64,000 bases of DNA from Fusicatenibacter sp. (lineage in GTDB: Bacteria > Bacillota > Clostridia > Lachnospirales > Lachnospiraceae). The position numbers and the translations under genes were made by a program. This document shows positions 8,775 to 18,432 of the stretch, piece after piece (position 1 is the first letter of the stretch; each line of letters opens with the position of its first letter). The stretch is taken from assembly GCA_022766945.1 (NCBI GenBank), contig JALEOU010000044.1:1-64000 (forward strand), given 5' to 3'. Under the pieces are notes generated by a model. It worked only from the letters and a program-made list of their open reading frames with translations, made no database searches and had not been told where the DNA came from.

Positions 8775-9859
8775 GTCCGTTCACCTCCAAACCCATAGGA
8801 ACGCCGTACCATAAGATAAATAAAGCATGGGGCTCCGATCAGGGAAATCAAAACGCCGATCGGCAATTCTGAATTCTTCAGGATGATGCGGCAGAGTACA
8901 TCCGCCCAAATGAGAAAAATGGATCCGACCAGCGCTGAAATTGGAATCAGCAGTTTATGATCCGTTCCAAAGATCATGCGGACTGCGTGAGGAACGACCA
9001 GACCTACAAATCCGATTACTCCGGCTGCATATACTGCGAATCCAACCATCAGTGAAGACAGGATCATGTATTTTCCCCGGACTTTATGAAGATCTGTTCC
9101 CAACGTGACAGATGTTTCATCCCCAAGAAGCATCAGGTTCAGATTGCGGAACTGCGTCCAGAAAATGGCTGTTCCCAGAATCATGATCGGCAGAATCACT
9201 CTGACATTCTCCCACTTGGCACTTGCCAAACTCCCCATAGTCCAGAACATAATTTCCGATGTTGCATTTTTATCATTCGCCAGATAGATCGCAAAGTTCG
9301 AAAACGCAGAACATACCGCGCTTACCGCCATTCCGGCGAGAATCAGCCTTCCGGCATTTGATGTTCCACCTATCTTCGACAAAAACAAAACAGCAAAAGA
9401 GGTGGCAACAGCACCCAGAAAAGCCATAATTCCCACAGAATTGGATCCCAAAAAAGTTCCAAAACCAAACAGAATTGCCAGTGTTGCTCCAAGCGAGGCA
9501 CCGGAGGAGATTCCAAGCACATAAGGATCCGCCAGCGGGTTTTTTACAACAGCCTGCATAATGACGCCGCACACAGAGAGTCCCATTCCTACCGCCACAG
9601 CGAGAAGGACTCTTGGGAACCGAATCAGCCAGACAACATCATGTACGGCACCGGAGGCATACGAGGAAAAACGCTCATCGCGAAATATTTCCCACGCAAT
9701 CACACTGTATACTTCCTTTACCGAGATTTCCGCATTTCCGAACGTAATTGCTGCAAGAACAGAAATAATCAGCAGAGACAGCAATATCACCAGCGCAGAG
9801 ATAAATGCCGGTATCGGCACTGTTTTTTTCTTCCCTTTTCTTCTAACAGTCAACTTCAC
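8771..9859 (-). CDS. FecCD-family ABC permease (corrinoid/iron-chelate)
   Basis: Integral membrane permease of 362 residues with about ten hydrophobic helices. Typical FecCD/BtuC segments are RFPRVLLAVAVGMGLSVCG, NPLADPYVLGISSGAS, and the ATPase-contact region GFVGLVVPHAVRMIFG. The start is GTG, preceded by an AAGAGG ribosome site. It couples to the ATPase gene by an ATGA overlap and follows the binding-protein gene by 26 bases. Only one permease gene is present, so it likely works as a homodimer. Confidence 0.92.
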   Translation of the reverse strand: MKLTVRRKGKKKTVPIPAFISALVILLSLLIISVLAAITFGNAEISVKEVYSVIAWEIFRDERFSSYASGAVHDVVWLIRFPRVLLAVAVGMGLSVCGVIMQAVVKNPLADPYVLGISSGASLGATLAILFGFGTFLGSNSVGIMAFLGAVATSFAVLFLSKIGGTSNAGRLILAGMAVSAVCSAFSNFAIYLANDKNATSEIMFWTMGSLASAKWENVRVILPIMILGTAIFWTQFRNLNLMLLGDETSVTLGTDLHKVRGKYMILSSLMVGFAVYAAGVIGFVGLVVPHAVRMIFGTDHKLLIPISALVGSIFLIWADVLCRIILKNSELPIGVLISLIGAPCFIYLMVRRSYGFGGERT

Positions 9860-9885
9860 GTTCTTACCTCTTCATGTGTCAGAAT

Positions 9886-11049
9886 TTAAAGATCCAGATC
9901 CGGATACAGTCCCTTTGCAAACGTAACAATACCGTCTTTCGTGCGGGTCGCACTTGCATACATTTCACTTAGCATAATCGGAACAACTCTCTGATTCTGT
10001 ACTGAACTAAGGCTTGCAAATGCTTCCTCTTCCAAAAACACGTTCAGTTTCTCTTCTCTTATCTGTTCCGGATCGTCCCCGCTGTATGGCATATAAACTA
10101 CAAAAATCACATCCGGATTCGCAGAGATGATATCTTCTTTTCCCACATTCGAAACATCCGGCAGAAGCAGTTCTCCTCCAAGCTTTGTCACCATATCACC
10201 GCCAAGAGAATTTGCCCCATAATTTGTAAAGCTATCCTTACCCGACTCCAGGATCAGAACACTTGGCCTTTCTTCCAGTCCTTCCGTTTTCGTAACGACT
10301 TCTTCAACCGTATCTTTCATATCATTGACAATTTGTTCAGCCTTCTCCTGAACATCAAAGATCACTCCAATGTTCAGAATATCCGTATATTCATTCTCCA
10401 GTGTTTTCGCATAAGCAGTTCCGCCGCTTGGATGTGTGTTCGAATTCATATATGTATTCACACCTTTGTCAACCCAGCCTTTCGCCTCACCCAGTGTCTT
10501 TTCGCCAAACAGAGATCCCCAGGAAAAAATCATGTCCGGTTCCAGCATCGTTATTGTTTCAAGTGACGGTGTAAACTCATCCAGATAGTTTGTTTTGGAA
10601 AATGCCTCTTTTTGATCATCCGGCACTTCATTATCAAGACCTGCCGTCGCAATCAGGTGATCAGAAAGGCCAAGAGACAGCATCGTCTCAATACATCCCT
10701 GATAAACCGCAACAACTCTTTCCGGAGCTTTCTCATAGGTTGTTTCCATGGCCTGTCCTTCCGAATTATAGGTGGTGATTGTCACCGGATACTCTGTTTT
10801 CTTTGCTGCTGCTTCCTCTTCCTGAGAATCTTCTTCGATGCTTTCATCTGAAATATCTTCAGAAACCGATTCTGTCTGTTGTGTATCCCCACTCCCTGAG
10901 AGTTGATTTTCCTCGCGGATCGCAGATGCATCTTTTCGCTGTGAATCACCGCTGCTGTTTTGATTGGATCCACAGGCTGCCAGTCCAAGGAGCAAGGATG
11001 CTGATATCACTGCTGATATCACCTTTTTTGTCATTTGTTTTGTTCTCAT
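9886..11049 (-). CDS. ABC substrate-binding lipoprotein (corrinoid/iron-chelate)
   Basis: Extracytoplasmic binding protein, 387 residues. The signal ends LLLGLAACGSN (lipobox). An acidic, low-complexity linker of about 60 residues (ESVSEDISDESIEEDSQ) tethers the domain. The periplasmic-binding fold includes PERVVAVYQGCIETML, LEPDMIFSWGSLFGE and DVIFVVYMPYSGDD, as in the BtuF/FepB class. The RBS AAAGGAGAAAAC precedes the ATG. It is the first gene behind the cobalamin riboswitch, so corrinoid is the favoured ligand. Confidence 0.88.
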   Translation of the reverse strand: MRTKQMTKKVISAVISASLLLGLAACGSNQNSSGDSQRKDASAIREENQLSGSGDTQQTESVSEDISDESIEEDSQEEEAAAKKTEYPVTITTYNSEGQAMETTYEKAPERVVAVYQGCIETMLSLGLSDHLIATAGLDNEVPDDQKEAFSKTNYLDEFTPSLETITMLEPDMIFSWGSLFGEKTLGEAKGWVDKGVNTYMNSNTHPSGGTAYAKTLENEYTDILNIGVIFDVQEKAEQIVNDMKDTVEEVVTKTEGLEERPSVLILESGKDSFTNYGANSLGGDMVTKLGGELLLPDVSNVGKEDIISANPDVIFVVYMPYSGDDPEQIREEKLNVFLEEEAFASLSSVQNQRVVPIMLSEMYASATRTKDGIVTFAKGLYPDLDL

Positions 11050-11092
11050 GTTTTCTCCTTTCTTTCACTGACAATGGAGAAACTCAGGCATT

Positions 11093-11122
11093 AAAAAAGT
11101 ACCTACCCCAAAAAGCAGATAC
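11093..11122 (-). terminator. Riboswitch expression-platform terminator
   Basis: On the minus strand GTATCTGC pairs with GGTAGGTAC-type sequence (G-U pairs included) around a short T-rich loop and is followed by TTTTTT. It lies between the cobalamin aptamer and the binding-protein start, as expected for transcriptional OFF control by bound cobalamin. Confidence 0.6.
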
Positions 11123-11184
11123 CAAAACATACAGCTGCAGCTATTCAAACTTTGCACTGTATTTTCGGATGTCCCTTTACTCGG

Positions 11185-11365
11185 AAGTTTCATCTCGCCT
11201 AAACAAAGCAGGTTTCCTGACTTCAGTATCATCATCCATTTACTGCCTTCTCACAGGTTTCTCCCGCAATGGCTGCTTTTCTGTAAATGGACTACTCTGT
11301 TACAGTGACCGGATCGCTCAGGATTTTCACCTGATTCCCTCTTTCCCGTCCTTTTCACATACCTG
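11185..11365 (-). promoter_or_regulatory. Cobalamin riboswitch
   Basis: The minus strand carries the conserved elements of the class in order: GGGAATCAGGTGAAAATCC near 11339-11321, CACTGTAAC, a GC-rich arm, and the B12 box AGTCAGGAAACCTGC at 11222-11208. It precedes the importer operon by about 150 bases and is followed by a terminator hairpin. High adenosylcobalamin should lower importer expression. No equivalent is found ahead of the large B12 biosynthesis operon. Confidence 0.92.
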
Positions 11366-11515
11366 CACGGACGGACACTTTGTCTGTTATTCCATTATCA
11401 TTTCTGATAGATAATTTATTCTATTCAAGAGTAACACAGTTATTTTTTTTTTTCAATCTTTTTTGATATCCAAACCTGTTTTCGCGGAAAATTTCAGTTC
11501 TTTTTTTACTGGCGA

Positions 11516-11544
11516 TTGACTTTTTCGTCGCCAAATGATAGTCT
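11516..11544 (+). promoter_or_regulatory. Weak candidate promoter of cbiK
   Basis: TTGACT, 17 bases, then TAGTCT. The -35 is good and the -10 poor. It lies 50 bases upstream of the cbiK start. No riboswitch signature is seen between this site and the divergent riboswitch leader. Confidence 0.3.
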
Positions 11545-11593
11545 TTTTGTGCGGATTTGTTGCGGAGAATTTTACACTAGGAGGAAATCTTAC

Positions 11594-12388
11594 ATGATGT
11601 CTGAATCGAACGAACACCCAGATAAAAAGGCTCTTCTCGTTGTGAGCTTTGGAACCGGTTTCCCGCTTACCCGTGAAAAGACTATCGACCGGATCGAGGA
11701 ATCTCTTTCCATGTCTTTTCCGGATCGTACACTGTACAGAGCATGGACCAGCGGCATGATCATCCGAAAACTGCAGAAAAAGGACATATTTGTCATGAAT
11801 GTGCGAGAAGCGATGGAAGCGATGATTCATGATGGAATTACCGATGTGATTGTACAGCCTACGCACGTAATAAATGGTATCGAAAATGATCGTATGAAAG
11901 AGGATATTCTGTCATACGCTGACTCCTTTGCCTCTGTCTCGATTGGCGTGCCTTTACTTACATCCACACAGGATAACGAGGAAGCAATCAGGGCTGTGAT
12001 GAATGAGTGGCAGATTCCGGAAGAAGAGGCACTTGTTTTTATGGGGCACGGGACAACCCATTATGCAAATTCAATCTATGCAGCACTGGATTATACGTTT
12101 AAGGATCTGGGATATAAAAATGTATTTATCGGTACAGTGGAAGCTTATCCCTCTTTCCAAAATCTTCTGCGTCAGATCCAAAACTATTCGCCTGGAAAAA
12201 TACACCTGGCTCCCTTTATGATCGTAGCCGGAGATCATGCCATCAACGATATGTCCGGGGATAATCCTGATTCCTGGAAGTCACTTTTTGAAGAGGCTGG
12301 TTTTTCAGTTGAATGCTATTTGAAAGGTCTTGGTGAATACGAAGGCATCCGTACTCTTTTTGTGCGTCACGCGAAAGAAGCGGTTTGA
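11594..12388 (+). CDS. cbiK: Sirohydrochlorin cobaltochelatase CbiK
   Basis: Inserts Co2+ into sirohydrochlorin, the entry step of the anaerobic cobalamin pathway. The 264-residue protein opens ALLVVSFGTGFPLTREKTID. The two metal-binding histidines known from Salmonella CbiK fall in MGHGTTHYANS and VAGDHAINDMSGD. The start at 11594 has AGGAGG nine bases upstream; the reading frame is open further back but without a ribosome site. It is transcribed alone, divergent from the riboswitch-controlled importer, and not inside the main cbi operon. Confidence 0.94.
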   Translation: MMSESNEHPDKKALLVVSFGTGFPLTREKTIDRIEESLSMSFPDRTLYRAWTSGMIIRKLQKKDIFVMNVREAMEAMIHDGITDVIVQPTHVINGIENDRMKEDILSYADSFASVSIGVPLLTSTQDNEEAIRAVMNEWQIPEEEALVFMGHGTTHYANSIYAALDYTFKDLGYKNVFIGTVEAYPSFQNLLRQIQNYSPGKIHLAPFMIVAGDHAINDMSGDNPDSWKSLFEEAGFSVECYLKGLGEYEGIRTLFVRHAKEAV

Positions 12389-12404
12389 AAGCGGTTTGAT
12401 ATTT

Positions 12405-12444
12405 TACGATGTCGGAGGAACTATTTCGTTCATCCGACATCGTA
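12405..12444. terminator. Perfect inverted repeat between cbiK and aspA
   Basis: Twelve-base arms TACGATGTCGGA and TCCGACATCGTA (12405-12416 and 12433-12444) with a 16-base loop separate the convergent cbiK and aspA genes. Neither side has a clear T-run, so termination is uncertain. One arm overlaps the end of the malic-enzyme remnant. Confidence 0.45.
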
Positions 12445-12563
12445 GATGATACTCATCTCATCCGTTATACGGAATCCGATCTCTGGTCCGATAGCACCAA
12501 GTCCAAGTACTGCGGTGCCATCTGTGACAACTGTTATCAGATTTCTCTTCGCCGTGCAGATAT
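12430..12563 (-). pseudogene. Malic enzyme fragment
   Basis: In the frame one base after that of the aspA stop, the minus strand encodes YICTAKRNLI followed by VVTDGTAVLGLGAIGPE, which closely matches the conserved N-terminal NAD(P)-malic enzyme segment (T-x-K-x-N-L-V-x-VV-T-DGTAVLGLG). The similarity is lost after GPE and a TGA ends it at 12430. No start codon or remaining domains are present. The last nine codons of aspA (after LLLKR) are read from the same DNA in a different frame. It looks like the scar of a deletion that removed a malic enzyme gene formerly downstream of aspA. Confidence 0.6.
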
Positions 12564-14000
12564 AGGATTTCTTTTTAAAAGCAAATCCTTCCCTGAGATT
12601 CCCGGTTCTGTCATCTGTACAGGATTCAGTATCTTCTCAAGGTCTTCCTCTGACAAAAGTTTTTCCTCGAGTATCAATGTACGCACAGACTCACCTGTCT
12701 TCATCGCTTTTTTTGCAATCTCTGCGGCTTTCTGGTAGCCCACATGAGGACAGATAGCTGTAATGATTCCAACACTGTTTTCCACCAGATATCTGCATCT
12801 TGTCTCATTTGCTGTAATACCGGTGACACAATTGTCTACAAAAGTCTGCACTGCATATGCAAGAGTATCAATGGATTGGAACATACAATAAAATATAATC
12901 GGCTCAAAAGCGTTTAGTTCCAGCTGTCCGGCTTCTGCTGCCATAGTTATAGTTACATCATTTCCAATAATATTAAAGGCAACTTGATTCACAACTTCCG
13001 GAATAACCGGATTGACCTTGCCTGGCATGATGGATGAACCGTTCTGCTTGGCCGGAAGATTGATCTCAGCAAAACCGGCTCTCGGGCCTGATGACATTAG
13101 CCTTAGATCATTTGAAATCTTTGAGAGGGTAACAGCACATGCTTTGATCGCTCCAGACACTGCAACAAACGGATCTAAATTCTGTGTGGCATCAATCAGA
13201 TCAAATGCCTGAACAAATTCCATACCGCTGATCTCTACCAGGTTCGGCACAATTCTTCTCAAATAGGTTTCATCCGCATTGATACCGGTTCCAACAGCTG
13301 TTCCGCCCATATTCAACGTACACATCTCGTCCATAGCTTTATCCATACGGTTAATATCACGCATAACCGCTACCGAATAAGCATGAAATTCCTGTCCCAA
13401 ACGAATTGGCACCGCATCCTGCATCTGAGTTCTGCCCATTTTTATGACTGAATCAAATTCCACAGCTTTTTCAGACAGAGCTGCATGGAGCCGAAGCAGC
13501 TCTTTTTTCAGATTTTTCAAAAGACGCAGAGATGTCATCTTTCCGGCTGTAGGAATGACGTCATTGGTGGATTGACCACAGTTTACGTGATCATTGGGAT
13601 TGATAATGGAATAGTCTCCTTTTTTACCTCCGAGAAGTTCTATAGCACGGTTAGCAATTACTTCATTGGCATTCATATTCAGTGAAGTTCCTGCGCCGCC
13701 CTGAATAGGATCTACAATAAAATCCTCATGGAATTTCCCCGCAAGAATCTCATCACAGGCCTGTACAATAGCGGTTGCTCTTTTTTTATCCAACAATCCC
13801 ACTTCACAGTTTGTAATCGCTGCTGCTTTTTTTATATAGGCAAGACTATTGATGATCTCAGGATGCATATTTAAGCCGGTAATATGGAAATTCTCGGCTG
13901 CCCGCATCGTTTGTACACCGTAATACACGTCCCCAGGAACATCTTTGATACCGATGGAATCCTGCTCCACACGATAATCTATTTTTTGACTTCTTTCCAT
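12537..14000 (-). CDS. aspA: Aspartate ammonia-lyase
   Basis: Reversible deamination of aspartate to fumarate. About 487 residues. Superfamily regions are GRTQMQDAVPIRLGQE, the T-S loop GGTAVGTG, and the catalytic signature GSSIMPGKVNPVIPE. The pattern VVNQVAFNIIGND and AGQLELNAFEP favours aspartase over class II fumarase. ATG at 14000 is preceded in frame by GTG at 14003; both are near GGAGG. The C-terminal tail NPISARREI is atypical and is encoded by DNA that in another frame is a malic-enzyme fragment. Divergent lysR is the likely regulator. Confidence 0.93.
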   Translation of the reverse strand: MERSQKIDYRVEQDSIGIKDVPGDVYYGVQTMRAAENFHITGLNMHPEIINSLAYIKKAAAITNCEVGLLDKKRATAIVQACDEILAGKFHEDFIVDPIQGGAGTSLNMNANEVIANRAIELLGGKKGDYSIINPNDHVNCGQSTNDVIPTAGKMTSLRLLKNLKKELLRLHAALSEKAVEFDSVIKMGRTQMQDAVPIRLGQEFHAYSVAVMRDINRMDKAMDEMCTLNMGGTAVGTGINADETYLRRIVPNLVEISGMEFVQAFDLIDATQNLDPFVAVSGAIKACAVTLSKISNDLRLMSSGPRAGFAEINLPAKQNGSSIMPGKVNPVIPEVVNQVAFNIIGNDVTITMAAEAGQLELNAFEPIIFYCMFQSIDTLAYAVQTFVDNCVTGITANETRCRYLVENSVGIITAICPHVGYQKAAEIAKKAMKTGESVRTLILEEKLLSEEDLEKILNPVQMTEPGISGKDLLLKRNPISARRREI

Positions 14001-14054
14001 CACTTAAATCCTCCATTTTTTATTCTTACCCAAAGGTATGTTTGTATCTGGTTG

Positions 14055-14083
14055 TTGACTTTATTATAGAGAATCACTAAACT
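14055..14083 (+). promoter_or_regulatory. Candidate lysR promoter in the aspA-lysR intergenic region
   Basis: Plus strand TTGACT, 17 bases, TAAACT, about 60 bases upstream of lysR. It overlaps the aspA promoter on the other strand. An inverted repeat ATAAC-N6-GTTAT at 14098-14113 is a plausible LysR-family binding site. Confidence 0.45.
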
Positions 14084-14091
14084 ATAAGCAA
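14062..14091 (-). promoter_or_regulatory. aspA promoter
   Basis: Minus strand TTGCTT, 18-base spacer, perfect TATAAT (14067-14062), about 60 bases upstream of aspA. The weak -35 next to a palindromic site suits activation by the divergently encoded LysR protein. Confidence 0.5.
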
Positions 14092-14146
14092 ATACATATA
14101 ACAATATAGTTATTATAGCTTCATAATTATAATTAAGGAGTCTACT

Positions 14147-15085
14147 ATGTTTCAAGGAATGGAATATGTATACGAAGTTTATCGTGAAAAGAGCTTTTCT
14201 AAAGCCGCAAGAAATCTTTTTATCTCGCAGCCATCATTAAGCGCAAATATCAGACGTATTGAAAAACGAATTGGTTATCCGATCTTTGACCGCAACACGA
14301 AACCTTTGGGATTGACAGAATGCGGAGTGGAATATATCAAATCCATTGAACGAATCTTGGCAGTTGAAAACGATTTCACTGAGTTTATCAATGATTGGGG
14401 AAATTTAAAAAAAGGCAGTCTGATCCTAGGCGGCAGCAGTCTTTTTTCTTCTTTCGTATTGCCGTCTCTTATGGGACAATTTGCTGCCCAATACCCAAAA
14501 ATTCAGCTTACATTGATTGAAGAAAACACGTCCAAGCTCCAGGAAATGCTTCTTTGCGGCAGATTGGATCTGGTTCTTGACAACAGCATTCCGGACAGGC
14601 ACATCTTTGATTATTGTACCTATGGTGAAGAGCATCTGGTACTTGCGGTGCCTGCCAGTTTTCCTATCAATCAAAAACTCATGGAATATCAGGTATCAGT
14701 AGATGAAATACGCAGTCATAATTATCTTGACAGTTCCATAAAGCATGTTCCATTAAATCTTTTCCGTGAAGAATCCTTTGTTTTGCTCAAACAGGAAAAC
14801 GATACCGGAAAGCGTGCGATCGAGCTTTGCCATCAGAATGGTTTTCACCCGAAGGTCGTATTTGAACTTGATCAACAGCTCACATCCTACAATGTTACCT
14901 GTTCCGGAATGGGAATCTCATTTATCAGTGACACGCTCATCAGCCGCGTAACGGCTAATCTTGATGTAGTTTACTATAAACTTGACGAAAAAATCGGAAC
15001 CAGAAAGCTTTTCTTCTATTGGAAGGCAGGCAGGTATGTCAGCAGGGCCATGGATGAATTTTTACATATTGTAAACAAACAATAA
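14147..15085 (+). CDS. LysR-family regulator (probable regulator of aspA)
   Basis: 312-residue LysR-type transcription factor. The winged helix-turn-helix is SFSKAARNLFISQPSLSANIRRIEK at about residues 15-39 (shown here by its position), followed by a linker helix and a type 2 periplasmic-binding effector domain starting near GSLILGGSSLFSSFV. AAGGAG lies seven bases before the ATG. Divergence from aspA with overlapping promoters is the classical arrangement in which the regulator controls its neighbour. The effector is unknown; aspartate or another C4 acid is an inference. Confidence 0.9.
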   Translation: MFQGMEYVYEVYREKSFSKAARNLFISQPSLSANIRRIEKRIGYPIFDRNTKPLGLTECGVEYIKSIERILAVENDFTEFINDWGNLKKGSLILGGSSLFSSFVLPSLMGQFAAQYPKIQLTLIEENTSKLQEMLLCGRLDLVLDNSIPDRHIFDYCTYGEEHLVLAVPASFPINQKLMEYQVSVDEIRSHNYLDSSIKHVPLNLFREESFVLLKQENDTGKRAIELCHQNGFHPKVVFELDQQLTSYNVTCSGMGISFISDTLISRVTANLDVVYYKLDEKIGTRKLFFYWKAGRYVSRAMDEFLHIVNKQ

Positions 15086-15113
15086 AAAAGAGCTGTTTTT
15101 GAGCAGCTCTTTT
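15086..15113. terminator. Bidirectional terminator between lysR and the B12 operon
   Basis: A perfect ten-base stem AAAAGAGCTG/CAGCTCTTTT (15086-15095, 15104-15113) with T-runs on both sides lies exactly between the convergent lysR and cbiC stops. Confidence 0.9.
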
Positions 15114-15122
15114 GTACCACTA

Positions 15123-15767
15123 TTAATAACCGCGATCCTGATCGAGAATGTAAAGAAGTGCGTTGCATATGCATGCTGCAATATTGCTTCCTCCTTTTCT
15201 GCCTCTGGCAACAATATATGGAACATCCGTTTCCATAATCAGCTCTTTCGACTGTACTACATTGACAAATCCAACCGGTACACCGATAATCAAAGCCGGA
15301 CGGATTTTTCCCTCCTCAATCAGCTCATACAGACGAACCAGCGCCGTCGGCGCATTCCCCACCGCTATAATCACTTCACGATCCAGCCCGACTGCTTTCT
15401 CCATACAGGCTGCTGCCCTGGTAGTACCGCTTTTTCTCGCCTTTTCTGCAACATCCTCATCGGACATAAAGCAATATACTTCTCCGCCATGGCGTGCCAG
15501 CACTTTCTTGTTAATTCCGGACCGCGCCATCTGCGTATCAGTCACTATGCAGGCACCTTTTCGTATTGCGCACAGTGCCTTTTCCACAGCCCCTTCCGAA
15601 AAACATAGCTGATCTGCGTAGTCAAAATCAGCACTGGTATGGATACAGCGTTTGATAATCAGTTCCTGATCTTCCGGAAACCTTCGTCCTTTGAGTTCCT
15701 CCGTAATGATCTCAAAACTCCTCTTTTCAATCTCGTGAGGACTTACATTTTCCAGCTGTACTTTCAT
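15123..15767 (-). CDS. cbiC: Cobalt-precorrin-8 methylmutase
   Basis: Moves the methyl group from C-11 to C-12 to give cobyrinate. 214 residues from the ATG at 15767. The active-site histidine lies in RCIHTSADFDYA. Other family blocks are CIVTDTQMARSGI, AVGNAPTALVRLYEL and IGVPVGFVNVVQSKE. The GTG at 15776 overlaps the cbiP stop but is one base from the AGGAG site, so the ATG ten bases away is preferred. It is the last gene of the 17-kb operon and is followed by a terminator. Confidence 0.95.
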   Translation of the reverse strand: MKVQLENVSPHEIEKRSFEIITEELKGRRFPEDQELIIKRCIHTSADFDYADQLCFSEGAVEKALCAIRKGACIVTDTQMARSGINKKVLARHGGEVYCFMSDEDVAEKARKSGTTRAAACMEKAVGLDREVIIAVGNAPTALVRLYELIEEGKIRPALIIGVPVGFVNVVQSKELIMETDVPYIVARGRKGGSNIAACICNALLYILDQDRGY

Positions 15768-15772
15768 TGATG

Positions 15773-17302
15773 TCACGCTCCTTTTTCAAGTATCTCATAT
15801 ATTTTTTTCATATCCAGATGTTCTCTTAATGCATCTGCCAGAATATCATACTGTTTTTCTTTGAAAGCCTGATAATCCATACTGTGAATTTCCTCCATAG
15901 CGATTCCCTTGGCTTTTGCAAGTGCTTCCACAACTTTTCCGGCAACTTCCTCCCGGTCAAAGATGCCGTGAACATAGGTGCCGTATACATTTCCGCTCTG
16001 CGCCCCGTCTGTTTTTTTCACATCAAATGCTGTTTCTTTTCTTTCAACAGTATCTGTCACAAGCTTTGTGAGTGACTGCAGAGAATCTGATAGAAGGCTC
16101 TCTCCCATGTGTATCTCATAGCCTTCAATAGCAGTGCCGTTCATTTCCTTTAGGATTCCCTCTCTTGGGCTAAAGATTCCTTCCACTCGTGTGCGCGTTT
16201 TCTGTTCCGCAAATACTGTGTCCATGGGAAGAAGTCCCATACCTTTGATGCTTCCACCCGCTTCGACTCCATGGGGATCGTTCAGTGTCTCACCAAGCAT
16301 CTGGTATCCGCCGCAGATTCCAAAAATCACCGTACCACTGGCAGCTGCTTTCAGAATCGCTGCTTCCAGACCATTCTGACGCATCCACAGCAGATCCTCC
16401 ATCGTATTTTTCGTCCCCGGCAAAAGGATCATATCCGGATTTTCGAGGTCCGATACCGTCTGTACATATCTTAGGGATACACCTTCAATGCTTTCAAACG
16501 GATTAAAATCTGTGAAATTGGATATACGCGGAACACGTATCACTGCAAGATCAATTACACCAATCTTCTCTTTTCTGTCAAATCTCTCGGTCAGACTGTC
16601 CTCGTCCTCCACTTCAATCTGCAGATATGGCGCAACACCAACTACGGGTATCTTTGTTTTCTCCTCAAGCATCGCAACACCAGGATCCAGAATCGTTTTA
16701 TCACCGCGAAATTTATTGATAATCAATCCCTTGATTCGATTTCGTTCTTCCGGTTCCAGAAGCTCTACCGTTCCATACAGCTGAGCAAAAACGCCTCCAC
16801 GGTCAATGTCCCCTACCAGCAGTACCGGTGCATCTGCCATTTTTGCCATGCCCATATTAACAATGTCATCTGCTTTCAGATTAATCTCCGCAGGGCTTCC
16901 TGCACCTTCAATGACGATAATATCATGGGTTTCTTCCAGAGTATGGTACGCTTTCATAATATCCGGAATCAGAGATTTCTTATGAGCAAAATACTCCCGT
17001 GCGCTCATATTCCCCAGAACTTCCCCGTTTACGATTACCTGCGAGCCTGTATCATTTGTCGGCTTTAACAGAATCGGGTTCATAAGTACAGAAGGTTCCA
17101 CACCGGCTGCTTCTGCCTGCATTACCTGAGCGCGCCCCATCTCCAGACCTTCACGGGTAATAAATGAATTCAGTGCCATATTCTGTGATTTAAAAGGAGC
17201 TACTGAAAAGCCGTCCTGATGGAAAATGCGGCACAGTCCCGCACAGATGAGGCTCTTTCCGGCATTCGACATAGTCCCCTGAATCATAATTGCTTTTGCC
17301 AT
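15773..17302 (-). CDS. cbiP: Adenosylcobyric acid synthase (amidates four side chains)
   Basis: Glutamine-dependent amidation of the b, d, e and g carboxylates of adenosylcobyrinate a,c-diamide. 509 residues. The N-terminal AAK fold has [13 protein letters not shown] (P-loop-like) and [17 protein letters not shown]. The C-terminal triad GATase-type domain has the nucleophile in [11 protein letters not shown] and the His in [10 protein letters not shown]. The start at 17302 follows an AAAGGAAG ribosome site; an in-frame ATG at 17332 would overlap cobD. Also called cobQ. Confidence 0.95.
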   Translation of the reverse strand: MAKAIMIQGTMSNAGKSLICAGLCRIFHQDGFSVAPFKSQNMALNSFITREGLEMGRAQVMQAEAAGVEPSVLMNPILLKPTNDTGSQVIVNGEVLGNMSAREYFAHKKSLIPDIMKAYHTLEETHDIIVIEGAGSPAEINLKADDIVNMGMAKMADAPVLLVGDIDRGGVFAQLYGTVELLEPEERNRIKGLIINKFRGDKTILDPGVAMLEEKTKIPVVGVAPYLQIEVEDEDSLTERFDRKEKIGVIDLAVIRVPRISNFTDFNPFESIEGVSLRYVQTVSDLENPDMILLPGTKNTMEDLLWMRQNGLEAAILKAAASGTVIFGICGGYQMLGETLNDPHGVEAGGSIKGMGLLPMDTVFAEQKTRTRVEGIFSPREGILKEMNGTAIEGYEIHMGESLLSDSLQSLTKLVTDTVERKETAFDVKKTDGAQSGNVYGTYVHGIFDREEVAGKVVEALAKAKGIAMEEIHSMDYQAFKEKQYDILADALREHLDMKKIYEILEKGA

Positions 17303-17319
17303 CCGTATTCTTCCTTTCT

Positions 17320-18372
17320 TCAATCGTACCATTGCATGATCTGCTGCATTGCCATCAGGAGAATTTCATTTTCCCGATGACGACGGATCGCAATCCGATA
17401 GTATCCTTCACAAAGCCCCGGATAATTGCTGCAGTCGCGAATCAAAATTTTTCCTTTTTTCAGCCGATCTGCAAGTCCTTTCGGACCGCGAAAGAACAAA
17501 AAGTTCGCACTGGAATCCCATACCGTCAGTCCAAGCTTTTCCAGTTCCCTTTTCATAAAAGGGCGTTCCTTTGCTATGACTTCCCTGGCTTTTTCTACAT
17601 AGGCATCTTCCAAAAGTGCCGCAGTTCCGGCCATCTGTGCCGGGATTGAGACGTTCCAGGATGGAAGCATCTGATACATCCTGCTGATCAACTGCTCATC
17701 TCCACAAAATCCGTATCCAAGCCGCAAGCCAGGCATCGCATAGGTCTTTGTGAAAGCTTTCAAAAGAAACATGCCAGGAAACTCTTCCAGATAGCCTTTC
17801 ATCGTTATTTTTTCCGGTTCCATGGTTAGATCTGCAAAACACTCATCCAGCATCAGAAAAATCTTCTTCTTCCTGCATTCCTCTGCAATCTGAAGCAGCA
17901 GCTCCCGCTCTGTCACAATACCAGTCGGATTATTCGGATTGCACAAAATCACAAGATCCAAATCCTCTGTCAAATTTGACAGAAAATCTTCCGTCAGAGA
18001 AAATCCCTGTTCCTCCGTTAGCGGTGCAAACCGGATGAAGCAGCCTGCAGAAGAAAGTGCACTCTCATATTCAGCAAAGGAAGGGGCACAAAGAAGCGCC
18101 TTTCTTGGTCTGAGCGCACGCACCAGCGCATAAATCAATTCCGCCGCGCCATTTCCGAAAATGATTTCTTCCTCTGGTATCTGTTCTTTTTGAGACACAG
18201 CTGAAAGCAGACGTCTGCAGCCGCTGTCCGGATACTCTTCGATTGACTGAACACTGTCGATCACTGCCTGTCTGACACAATCCGGCGCCCCTAAAGGATT
18301 CACATTTACAGAAAAGTCATAGTCGTATGTTTGGGAGTAAATATCTCCTCCATGAGGATTCCATCTCATCAC
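17320..18372 (-). CDS. cobD: L-threonine-O-3-phosphate decarboxylase (PLP)
   Basis: Makes (R)-1-aminopropan-2-ol phosphate, the linker between corrin ring and nucleotide loop. 350 residues in the class I/II aminotransferase fold. It begins [11 protein letters not shown] as in CobD. The PLP lysine is in [18 protein letters not shown], the Asn/Pro motif is [11 protein letters not shown], and the Asp is in [10 protein letters not shown]. Histidinol-phosphate aminotransferases share this fold, but the GGDI start and operon position identify CobD. The start is GTG with an adjacent ATG. Confidence 0.92.
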   Translation of the reverse strand: MMRWNPHGGDIYSQTYDYDFSVNVNPLGAPDCVRQAVIDSVQSIEEYPDSGCRRLLSAVSQKEQIPEEEIIFGNGAAELIYALVRALRPRKALLCAPSFAEYESALSSAGCFIRFAPLTEEQGFSLTEDFLSNLTEDLDLVILCNPNNPTGIVTERELLLQIAEECRKKKIFLMLDECFADLTMEPEKITMKGYLEEFPGMFLLKAFTKTYAMPGLRLGYGFCGDEQLISRMYQMLPSWNVSIPAQMAGTAALLEDAYVEKAREVIAKERPFMKRELEKLGLTVWDSSANFLFFRGPKGLADRLKKGKILIRDCSNYPGLCEGYYRIAIRRHRENEILLMAMQQIMQWYD

Positions 18373-18432
18373 TTGTAATCCAGCTCTCCTATCCTATATA
18401 TTTCTTGCCGCAGCGTTCCAGGAAATCTGATT

